Source of the DNA: Rachycentron canadum
Lineage: Eukaryota > Chordata > Actinopteri > Carangiformes > Rachycentridae
Length of the DNA: 64,000 nt
NCBI GenBank assembly: GCA_038496675.1
Contig: CM076660.1
Coordinates: 18,415,451-18,479,450, forward strand
Direction of reading: 5' to 3'
Shown: piece by piece, positions 48,901-57,517 of the stretch
How the letters are laid out: the number at the start of each line of letters is the position of its first letter
Position numbering within the stretch: position 1 is the stretch's first letter
Made by a program: the position numbers and the translations under genes
Notes under the pieces: model-generated
What the model was told of the DNA's origin: nothing
Seen by the model: the letters and a program-made list of their open reading frames with translations, nothing else
The model's database searches: none

Positions 48901-51900
48901 AGTGCAAACAGTGAATTGTTTTCCCAGTAGTTTAAGTCAACTGTTATTCTCCACCATACTCTTCTTCTTCCTATTCAGAAAAATGGTGGTGTTTGTGCTT
49001 TATCTTTCCGTGCTATCAGGATAAACACAGAGCCAATCTTTTGCATCAGCGAGGGTCCATTCTCACATGTTTGTTTGCAGGTTTATTAATATTTCACAAT
49101 TGGTTTGCATGTTTCCACCCCGTGCTCAGAGACAAATATCTGCTGCTATCTCTCAAATCAAATATTTATGAAAAACACACATACCATTGAAAAAATAGGG
49201 GGTGGGTATCCTGCTCTGTTATTAGAATTGTATGAGGACCTCTCCTGGTGTTTGTGAAGGAAGTCAGTGCTTGGTTTCTTTGCCATGTTGGTAAGCCTTT
49301 TCCTCCTGCTCTGGCATGATAATGGGTACTGAAAATAAACGAAGCAGGGGGGCAAACATTTGCAGGGGCAGGAGGTGGGGTGTAGGGTGTTCAGATTGTA
49401 TTCACTGGTGCCATCACGTTGCCAAGTAAATAAAGTGACAAATTTTTGTATTTATTTATTAATAAAGTTTTGTTGCTGGATTTATGTGTGTAAGAGGAGA
49501 AAAAAACTCTGTGGTCACTGCAGCCTGATGCTGAGAGTATGAAAAGACAAGGTGTCATTTCAATCCTTGACCCACTTTGATTTGCAAAGTCACTTTGTGT
49601 CCTCAGAGATCTGCACTGAGGCCAAACTCAAATCTGTCTTATCATAGGAATGTTCAGGGCAACGTGTGACTCCTTCAGACACAGCATTTATCACATACGT
49701 CTCTTTCCTGTGACATGATGCCAGTCATCAGTCATGATACTTTATAAAACATGATACATGACAAAATGGAAAGCTTTAAAGGTTTTAATCAGCCAGATAC
49801 CATTTGTTCTTCTAACTAAATACTCTCTATATGAGTACACTGGGCTACTTACATTTTTACAGAATCATTTTCTGAGGTAATATCACCGATACAAACCTTC
49901 CACTTGTAAAGGGTATTTTTACTGTGTAGTTTTACTTATGTAAAGAATCTGAAAACTTCCTCCATCACTGGCTGTGAGTTGTAATGTGTTTTTTCTATGG
50001 CTCACCGCAGCCAATCAGATTTCTGTCCGCTCACTTCTTGACCAATCGCCGCGCAACTTTGATCCTTTGTGCGGCGCAGAGCGGATGAACAACATGGATG
50101 AGGATAGAAACAGTGTGAGCAAAGCGAGGAAACTGTCAAGAAGAAAACAAACTGGCCGCGCTCACGCTTTTCATGCTATTGTTTTATGTGCGCCATGTAA
50201 AGCCGCACATACACTGCGCTGCGGCACACGGGTCAGAGAGGGGGGGGGGGGNNNNNNNNNNNNNNNNNNNNNNNNNNNNNNNNNNNNNNNNNNNNNNNNN
50301 NNNNNNNNNNNNNNNNNNNNNNNNNNNNNNNNNNNNNNNNNNNNNNNNNNNNNNNNNNNNNNNNNNNNNNNNNNNNNNNNNNNNNNNNNNNNNNNNNNNN
50401 NNNNNNNNNNNNNNNNNNNNNNNNNNNNNNNNNNNNNNNNNNNNNNNNNNNNNNNNNNNNNNNNNNNNNNNNNNNNNNNNNNNNNNNNNNNNNNNNNNNN
50501 NNNNNNNNNNNNNNNNNNNNNNNNNNNNNNNNNNNNNNNNNNNNNNNNNNNNNNNNNNNNNNNNNNNNNNNNNNNNNNNNNNNNNNNNNNNNNNNNNNNN
50601 NNNNNNNNNNNNNNNNNNNNNNNNNNNNNNNNNNNNNNNNNNNNNNNNNGGGGAGGGGGGGGAGAGAGGGGAGAGAGAGAGAGAGAGGGCAGAGAGAGAG
50701 AGAGAGGGCAGAGAGAGCTCTGTGGCCCCTCATGTGCCTTTCTGGGTCCCCGACGAACTCAATTCAGAAATGTGGAAAAAAGAGAGTCTGACTCCTGAGC
50801 AGGTTTCCCTCCCTCACCGCAGACACACTGCGCATGTTTTCTCTCATACACACTCCTGGGACAAAACTTCGCGCCCTTGTTCGTCCAGCTGAGGTCCTTC
50901 GGCATGAAATACACCCACAGCTACACAACACAGCACCGACTCAGTGAGATGAGCCACTGAAGAGCTGCGAGTCTCGGCTTTGGTGCTTTATGTTAAATTC
51001 TTAAGAAGATACAAATCATCTCTGCCAGAGTCCATCGCGGGACAAACAGACGTTAAGGTTCCCATGGGTGCCACATGGACCCACATAATATAAGTGGAGT
51101 AACTATTATTGGTATATTTTCAGCGTTTATCTGGACGCGTTCATTGAAAACGTCCCTGGCAAACACACGAGCTCCGTTCACGAGGCTTTAAGGGCTTAAT
51201 TGGACCCTGAGGCATTCTGGGTAGCAGACAACATTTATTATAAAGCCAAATATGATCCCATTTGGGATAGAAGAGCCAAAGACAGTCGAGGGGAGTGTTG
51301 GTGAAATTCCCTCTCACTGCGCATTTGTTTACCTTTGACTAATGATGATCCGCACTGACCAAAATAGCCGCGTCATTTATTCATCTATCCCGGTTGCTGC
51401 TAATTTACTCCATCACAGTGTTTGGCGCCAAACCGCGGGGCTTTGACTGTGGAATGAGACGCTGCGCAGTTTGACGCGTCTCTCTGCGGCAACAAGGACG
51501 CAAGCGTCTGTCATTGGCTCAGTGTGATCTGAGCAGGTGTGTGAGAGAGGGAGCGTTAGAGAGAGGGGGAGAGAGAGAGGCTGGCTCTGGGGCAGCCTCA
51601 GCCCGCTGTGTCCCGCCTGCTGTAGTCTTTATTGGCTCGGCTGGCACAGGGTCTGTGCATCCTGTCGTCTTTTGCGCAGGGAGCTCGGTGCGGGTGCAGG
51701 TGCAGATGAGTTGGACAGTGGGACACTGTGATGGACAGGGCAGGTGGAGACCTTCACGCGGGCGGGTTTGACGCGCGGGGAGCCTCGCTCCCGTGTGGGG
51801 AGCTGTGGCTCCTCAGTGGCTCCGTCGTCTTCTCTTTCCCCTCCCTTTTCTCTATTTTGGGATTTCTACCTGTTTTAGATTCTTGGGATTCCGCAAATGA

Positions 51901-52440
51901 TCAACTTTCTGACTGAATAAAGTGAAGTGACCGGCACGGTTGGAAAAAAACTGGTAAAAAAACACAAACTTCACCCTGCTGATCTCACTGAGAAGCTCTC
52001 TGATATATGAATTTATCCCAATTATTGATCAGTTTTGACAAGAATTATTTACCTTACATGAATCCAGATATTAATAATCAATCGATTGCATGTTTATATG
52101 TAAAATAACCTCAGATTAGAAATAAGAAACATGATCACAAATACAAATTCAAACGGTTAAGACGGCATTTTTTAAAAAGAAAAAAACAGTTCCTGCTAAT
52201 ATTAGAAATATAACAAAATAAATGTTAATATAATTATCCTATTTTTTTCTGTAATATGTGCAGCCTATATTTAGGACATGTACAAAGTTACAGAAACCCC
52301 ATATAATAATAATAATAATAATTATTATTATTATTATTATTATCACATATTTTCCAGTAATGAATGAAAACAGACTCACCTCCTGCTCCTGTGCAGGTCC
52401 ACAGGGATGCCAGGAGAACGGCCAGGCTCAGCTGCTGCAT
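45727..52440 (-). CDS. ca4: GPI-anchored carbonic anhydrase IV-like (8 coding exons)
   Basis: Exons, 5' to 3' on the minus strand: 52380-52440, 48667-48711, 47524-47688, 47288-47433, 46434-46526, 46261-46327, 46013-46176, 45727-45906. Phases agree and give 306 residues (human CA4 312). This alpha-carbonic anhydrase would interconvert CO2 and bicarbonate at the outer cell surface. It has a signal peptide (MQQLSLAVLLASLW), SPINI near residue 53, a His-64-like proton shuttle H89, zinc ligands H116 and H118 (HLHW) and H141 (HIVH), and SLTTP at 222-226. A C-terminal hydrophobic tail (SAVILASSALLVAAM) fits a GPI signal. Teleosts carry several CA4 copies (and CA15-like genes), so the exact paralogue is uncertain. 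Intron 1 is long (3.7 kb) and holds a CpG-rich region and a gap. Confidence 0.92.
46013..46176 (-). CDS. ca4: ca4-like exon 7
   Basis: Encodes NTNTSLSGVSLTQLIPF, YYRYKGSLTTPACNEAVIW and FENPIPLSMDQ. It contains the SLTTP active-site motif and C228, the partner for the conserved core disulfide. Confidence 0.94.
46261..46327 (-). CDS. ca4: ca4-like exon 6
   Basis: The 67-bp exon KSSSGNRKYDPIINALQNIKAT. The donor is GTTGGT, weaker than the others in the gene. Confidence 0.88.
46434..46526 (-). CDS. ca4: ca4-like exon 5 (third zinc ligand)
   Basis: 31 codons, LHIVHMKHHYTD through GFFYE. H141 of HIVH (codon 46521-46523) is the third zinc ligand, 25 residues after H116, as in other alpha-CAs. Confidence 0.94.
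47288..47433 (-). CDS. ca4: ca4-like exon 4 (first two zinc ligands)
   Basis: Encodes VQVGVPHLSTISGGGLPT, YKAVQFHLHWGTNGG and EHTIDGEQYPME. H116 (47357-47359) and H118 (47351-47353) are zinc ligands. Confidence 0.95.
47524..47688 (-). CDS. ca4: ca4-like exon 3
   Basis: Encodes PEKWDHTNSNCAKKNQSPIN through INNNGHS. It carries the SPINI motif, C47 and the proton-shuttle-type His before the donor GTGAGA. Confidence 0.94.
47900..48600 (+). mobile_element. Decayed non-LTR retrotransposon (L2/Rex-like LINE), 5'-truncated
   Basis: In the plus strand, 47956-47991 reads GAPQGSVLGPL, the reverse transcriptase APQGS core, followed by an in-frame stop. About 350 bp further, 48340-48470 encodes a TSRLDYCKTIYC-like stretch and LQLVQM, the C-terminal signature of L2/Rex-type fish LINEs, with an A/T-rich AATAAAG tail near 48600. 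Stops and frame changes show it is inactive. It fills most of ca4 intron 2, antisense to the gene. Confidence 0.75.
48667..48711 (-). CDS. ca4: ca4-like exon 2 (45-bp cysteine-rich microexon)
   Basis: Encodes WCYQSQVNCDNLCN, directly after the signal peptide. WCY is the typical start of mature CA4. Acceptor TTTCAG, donor GTAAGC, phase 1 in and out. Small but supported by borders, phase and homology. Confidence 0.88.
49835..49972 (-). repeat. Inverted partial copy of the 'AAGTACC' fish MITE family
   Basis: Read on the minus strand it begins GCCAGTGATGGAGGAAGTTT, followed by AGTAAAACTACACAGTAAAAATACC. This is the 5' end of the same family seen at 5155-5434 and 53107-53453. It borders the CpG-rich region on its left. 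Confidence 0.65.
50252..50649. other. Assembly gap (398 N)
   Basis: A run of N bordered on the left by a G tract (50240-50251) and on the right by G-rich (GA)n sequence (50650-50720). It interrupts the CpG-rich region. Confidence 0.99.
50650..50720. repeat. G/GA-rich low-complexity sequence at gap edge
   Basis: GGGAGGGGGGGGAGAGAGGG passes into GA units. Confidence 0.9.
51421..51432. promoter_or_regulatory. Perfect palindromic E2F site
   Basis: TTTGGCGCCAAA is a 12-bp perfect palindrome containing the E2F consensus TTTSGCGC on both strands. It lies in CpG-rich sequence about 1 kb upstream of the ca4 start codon, inside its own transcription unit only if ca4 exon 1 is upstream; on the minus strand it falls in intron 1. 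Confidence 0.6.
52303..52340. repeat. (AAT)n(ATT)n perfect palindrome in ca4 intron 1
   Basis: Two adjacent triplet runs of opposite strand sense form 19-bp perfect arms with no loop. It starts 40 bp inside the intron from the exon 1 donor. Confidence 0.9.
52380..52440 (-). CDS. ca4: ca4-like exon 1 (signal peptide)
   Basis: Encodes MQQLSLAVLLASLWTCTGAG, a typical signal peptide. The donor GTGAGT follows after one base of codon 21. The TATA box at 52526-52531 lies in the right place for a start just upstream. Confidence 0.93.
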
Positions 52441-52525
52441 CTTGGAGTGTCTCAGTGTCGACCGAGTGAAGGCAACAACACAATGACTTGTTTTTTTCCA
52501 ATGTGATCGCATTCTTGCAGGGGGT

Positions 52526-52538
52526 CTTATACTTATCT
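52526..52538 (-). promoter_or_regulatory. ca4: ca4-like TATA box and adjacent GATA site
   Basis: On the minus strand, TATAAG (52526-52531) sits about 86 bp upstream of the ATG, preceded by AGATAAG (52532-52538), a canonical WGATAR site. A further CTGATAAG occurs on the plus strand at about 52611-52618. This fits a tissue-restricted TATA promoter rather than a housekeeping one. Confidence 0.55.
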
Positions 52539-53106
52539 ATCAGCATACCCCGACAGGAAAGAAAGAGTGGCCCCTCCCCCTTCGGGCATCGCCTCCAATA
52601 AAGCTCTCCACTGATAAGAGCTCAAATGGTGGGGGTGGGGGGCATCAATGGGCTCCTGGTGCGCAGGAGCCACATCTAATGCAATCATTACCATCATGGT
52701 GTCGATGGGTGAACACTTCCTGATGATGTGAGGGGGAACTGTGGCAATGGGGGGAAATCAGATGGAGTTAATTATCAATGCAGGAAGCTGATTGCTCCAC
52801 AGGTAACCCAAGGTGAGGTGGCCCCCAGGGGGTTAAAGAGAGCAATGTGACGGGAGTGTTATGATCACTGGGCTGGATCATTAATCATCTGATGCTGTTC
52901 CTTCACATACGGTTAGAAAAATCATTGAATTTCACTGCGTCGGTGTCATGCATCATACATCATACAGTATCAGCTGACTCCAGCTCTTCACTGAACTTGT
53001 GTGATATTTACACCAAGTGAAATATTCAAACCCAAGGCTCAGTGTCTGTGGAGGCCCTGTTTAATTATATGGAACTATTCAAGATGTCTGGAGCATCATT
53101 TTGTCT

Positions 53107-53453
53107 GTGGTGGAAGAAGCATTCAAAATATTTACCAAAGGAAAGTAGCACTGATTGAAACAACATAATGTGCCTAAAATATCAAGACTAAAAGCACTCG
53201 TGATACTGAATGCCCCCATCATTACCATAGTATTTTAGTGGGTCATTTTTTTTAATTTATCATTGTGTCAGAGGTACCTAAATGTTGTTATGACAAATTC
53301 ATATAGTTGCATATAATAATGCATCATATTAAATAAAATGATAAATGAGGGGAATTAAGAAAAAATAGTGACATTGAAGAATAAAGTTGCATTAGAAATA
53401 ATAATAAGTTCAAGTGTCTCAAAATGGGAGGCCTGTATTTTCCACTACTGCAT
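53107..53453 (+). repeat. Near full-length degraded MITE of the 'AAGTACC' family
   Basis: Starts GTGGTGGAAGAAGCATTCAA and ends TATTTTCCACTACTG, giving inverted ends of the CAGTGGTGGAA type. In between are the family landmarks ACTAAAAGCACTC, AATGCATCATATT and ATAAAGTTGCAT in the expected order. Confidence 0.65.
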
Positions 53454-53555
53454 CTTATACATATTTCCCAATGTAGTCAGACATGACCTTTATCTTATGG
53501 AAATAAGAATTAAAAATAGGGTTTTAAGGCATGATGCACACACGCACATTCACAT

Positions 53556-53556
<1 letters not shown>

Positions 53557-53639
<83 letters not shown>
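53557..53639. repeat. (CA)n microsatellite
   Basis: About 41 CA units. Confidence 0.97.
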
Positions 53640-53641
<2 letters not shown>

Positions 53642-54062
53642 CCCCCTGGGAGCCTCATATTTAAAAGAAGATATCAGGTGAATTATTTTTTTTAAAAAGG
53701 TTAATTTTCCAGCCCAGTTCACCTTGTCCAGAAAACCTGTCCAGTCAGTGCAAAGCTTTGCAAAAAGAGTCTCTCCTCAACTTTTCCACTGAAAAGTTGG
53801 AGCTGTGGAGCCTAGAATACCCTCGGTGTGAATTATTGATCATGCTGAGTGAGTATACAGTGAAGGACATTGACAGGAGTTTTCCCATAAAAACATGAAT
53901 CACCCTTGCTCCTCTTGAAGACTCTTGCAGCTGGGCATGATGGAGTGTTAAAGTCATGTCCTCTTATTTAGACTGTGTCCGTAGTGTGCAGCATAATAAG
54001 CCATTAACCTTTACCACTATTTGGACAAAGAAAATGACTAACGATGAATTATCTTTCCTGTT

Positions 54063-54770
54063 TAGGATGTATTTTTAAAGCTGTGTGTGCAGTAAGCCAC
54101 AGGAATTTATATGATGAAGGGAAATGCAATTAAACACCAATTGATATCAAAGAGACTTTGGTGATTTTACACAAAGGAAATGACTGTTCAATAACATTAT
54201 AGAGGAACTTCACTCATTCATTCTTCACCAGAGAACAGGGAGAAAAGAAGTGATTCTTAACAGTGAAATTACACAACACTGGCTTGACTTGATTGTCCGA
54301 AGGTGTTTCTCTTGATGGAAAAGTGCCATCTGGTGGACAAATGGAAGAAATCCATGTGTTTCTCAGACCTGGAACAAATAGTCAGCCACTTCATTTTAAG
54401 CATCCTTTTAACCAACATGTGCAGTACAAAGTCCAGTATTTAAATCTGAATTTTACTAAATGACTAAAAGTATAAAGTAGCATAAAATTGACCTATGAGG
54501 AGAAATACCTGAGAAAATAATCAGGGGCCATTAATGTCTAAACGGTTTATAATCCTCTAATGACATAACCAGTTACAGCAGTTACAGTGCTGCTGTTAGA
54601 CTCAACTGACTTGACTAGTTTGTCAAACTGGTTTTAAGTGAGTCTAAGGTATAGGTAAGGTATAAAATTCTGGATTTCATACGAGGGCGTTTCCATCCAC
54701 ATCAGCTTATAATGGCTCACATTTCCTGGTAGTTTAGAGCTGTGCAGGTGGTTCCATCAGTTAAATTCTC
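54063..54770 (+). repeat. Local duplication, copy 1
   Basis: Shares a collinear series of matches with 57240-57815, including CACCAATTGATATCAAAGAG, CTTCACTCATTCATTCTTCA, CATCTGGTGGACA, AGTATAAAGTAGCAT and a TCCTGGTA block. Same orientation, about 3.2 kb apart, on either side of the last mtmr4 coding exon. Confidence 0.8.
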
Positions 54771-55228
54771 CTTGACCTTTGTCTCTTTTGGTTGAGGTTT
54801 TGTTCTCATCTTGATCAGTTACTACATCATTTACAGAGCAGTCAAGCCACTCAGCTATTTATCAGCTGATCACTTGGATTTCTCCATGTCGTTTCCTGCT
54901 TTACTGACAGTTACACTGAAGTCTTCTCACTTCAGTCCTTGTGATAAAAACATAATGCAAATGCATCAATGCTTGAACACTTTTCATGAGTTAGAAGTAA
55001 ATGAGCAGACTGGGAAACAGATCCATGATATAATCTTTTATTTTAACCCATGGGATTTAACTTTTACAGTGCATTTCTTTACAACAATTATTCATTAAGT
55101 GACAGATTTTAGCCACCACTACAGATCAGATAACTATGTATGTTACATTTCTGAGCTCCTCTTAAAGATTCCAACTTCATGAATACTTTGATAAAATCCC
55201 AAATATTAGCTGAAGGAAACCAGACAGG

Positions 55229-55597
55229 TTAAAGGACCAGTGTGTAGGGTTTAATGGGATCTATTTAAATGGAATAATATTCTTTCATTAGTGTATAATC
55301 ACTTGAAACTATGAATTGTTACGTTTTCATTTGTTTAGAACGAGCCCTTCCTTCATATCTATGTAAGGAGCAGGACCTCTTCCCCGGAGCCTGCCATATT
55401 GCGTTGTCATGTTTCTGCAACAGCCCAGTATAAACAAACCCAACGCTTGCTCTAAAGAGAGCCTTTTGTGTGTTCTCAGCCCCGTGGGTTCTCCTACAGA
55501 CCTGGAAAGGGAGGGGTGAGGTCAAGGTTATTTAAATTGATTGCAATCTGCAACCTCTCCTCTAGATGCCACTAGATCCTATGCACTGGTCCTTTAA
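55229..55597. mobile_element. TTAA-flanked MITE
   Basis: TTAA at 55229-55232 and 55594-55597 bracket ends AGGACCAGTG and CACTGGTCCT, a perfect 10-bp inverted terminal repeat that continues imperfectly. TTAA target duplications and short TIRs fit a piggyBac-type non-autonomous element. The sequence resembles an abundant fish repeat found in many 3' UTRs and introns. No transposase is present. Confidence 0.75.
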
Positions 55598-56838
55598 CTA
55601 ATTCAGCAAAGTCTGATTATCCACTGAAGTGGTTAGCCTCATTATCAAACAGAACCATTTGTTAATCTTTAGTTGTCTCAGCACTTTGTTTAGTCTTTTC
55701 CTGAGCAGCCTCTACTGCCAGTTACCAATCTGTGGAGTCATAGTCAGTCAGATGGACATCAAGCTTAAAGTGGACATTACACCATTCATTCTCAAGCATC
55801 TCAGCAAGAAAAAACCTCGAGGAAATTCCCTCTGTCACGTCACAGAATACCAACAGTACCTTCAATATACTTTCATCACATCAGAAGAAGACGTTACAGA
55901 TACCTGCAGTCTCCCAGCGTCATCAATTCTCTTCCTCTTGACACATCAAGCACACATCCCACAAAATAGACAACGCACAGCATTGCATCAGTCTGTCCGT
56001 ACACATCCCCCAGAACGTCTAATGTTGCAACATAGCTATACTGGAGAAAAGCATTGATAAAGACAGAACCACAATGACTGTGCGTATACATAATTTTGAA
56101 AACACATTGCAGCAATGAACACATATACAACCCACCAAATGCACAAGAACATAAACTCGATCCAGTTATCCATTACATATTACATTCAGGCTCTAAGAAA
56201 AAAAGATGCGATGGCAGAGTAAACAGCAGATTTCTCCCTTTTGCTCAAGTTTGGTCTCAAATTCCCTCAAATACACAACAGCTATTAGTGCACAAAATAA
56301 GAATACAAAATTAGACTTTTAAATACTGTAGCAGCAATTCCTTTCTTTTGAAGTTGAAAGCCTCCAATAGTACAGGTAAAGGCTTTGGAGTTCCCGACAC
56401 GTGGAAGGGTGAGCGATTGTCCTCTGAAGTGCGAGACGGTGTCTGTAAGGAGGGTGCAGGTGTTTGGTACTAAAGGTGGGTGGACAGGTTGGAGATGTGT
56501 GTCGGACAGGGCACCGCTAGAGGACTGAGCCGTGTGGAGGCAGCAGGATGCTGCAGCGCTCCAGGCTGAAAATTTCTTTGAACAGAAGGGGTTTGTTCTG
56601 TAGGATAAACCTCCCCTGCTGACACGCCTCCATCTCAGACTTTCCCTTTCCTCTTCACCGCCTCTCAAACAGTCTCACAGTGCAAAGCAAGCCTCCCAAA
56701 GAGTAACAATTCCTCCTCACGTTCACCCCCTCCTGCAGCCAAAACCACAGCAGGTTGGGGTTACGACGCAGCGCTCAGCTCATCTGTCCAAAATGAGCAG
56801 GACAGAGCCGAGGCGGGCCAAGCTGCACAACGCTTCTC

Positions 56839-57016
56839 TCAGCTGGAGGCTGTGGCGATGGCCTTCTTGAGCTGCTGGCTGCGGATCTCGCGCGTGCGGG
56901 ACTCCAGGAGCAGGTCGTGGCAGGTGTTGCAGACCAGCACTGGGTCGTACAGCTGCTGGTCTGGGATGGGCAGCTTTAGATGGCAACAGTCTTTACAGAA
57001 CACATTGCCACAGTTC
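56839..57016 (-). CDS. mtmr4: mtmr4 last coding exon (FYVE second half)
   Basis: Encodes NCGNVFCKDCCHLKLPIPDQ, QLYDPVLVCNTCHDLLLE and the C-terminus QLKKAIATASS with TGA at 56839-56841. The cysteines supply the second half of the FYVE zinc ligands. Confidence 0.95.
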
Positions 57017-57444
57017 CTGAAATCACAAAGCACACAAACAGTCAAGATCATTTTTAGACAGAATACTTTATTAAACCCAAAGAGAAGCTTCTTCACAGAA
57101 ATCACAATCTTAAATGAGGTGGGTGAGAAAAAACCTGAGAATAGATATGGTAAGATAGGAATCTAATATGTGATAAATGTATATATAAAAAAGTGTATTG
57201 GTGCTTTGCTAAAAATACTAAATAAATAACAGTTCTGCAGAGCTGAATCTTTTTAAAGGCGTGTGTGCAATAATCTACAGGAATTCATATGATGAACAGA
57301 AGCTAATCTTCACCAACACCAATTGATATCAAAGAGACTTTGGCGATTTTACACAAATTAAATGATTGTTGATTCACATTATGGAGAAACTTCACTCATT
57401 CATTCTTCACCAAAGAACAGGGAGAAATGAATTGGCTGGTTTAG

Positions 57445-57517
<73 letters not shown>

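Larger units (their letters stand above)
50000..51800. promoter_or_regulatory. Orphan CpG-rich, promoter-like region in ca4 intron 1
   Basis: Two GC/CpG-rich blocks (about 50000-50240 and 51400-51800) flank gap 50252-50649. The first has CCAAT boxes at 50011-50015 and 50042-50046, 31 bp apart, in the context typical of NF-Y sites. The second has an E2F palindrome at 51421-51432 and inverted CCAAT (ATTGG) at 51512-51516 and 51631-51635. No known gene starts here on either strand, although short frames follow (for example an ATG at 50095). It may be the promoter of an unannotated or non-coding transcript, or an alternative promoter. Confidence 0.5.
52560..56838. other. Intergenic between ca4-like and mtmr4, plus probable mtmr4 3' UTR
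   Basis: I see no coding exon. It holds a MITE (53107-53453), a CA microsatellite (53557-53639), copy 1 of a local duplication (about 54063-54770), and a TTAA-flanked MITE (55229-55597). The right part is probably mtmr4 3' UTR; a minus-strand AATAAA candidate (plus-strand TTTATT) is at about 55037-55042. Confidence 0.5.

Noticed and set aside
49974..50892. Open frames of 166-274 codons spanning the second gap
   Set aside because: The middle is N. The N-terminal part (MNNMDEDRNSVSKARK) is not recognised and could be chance in CpG-rich DNA.
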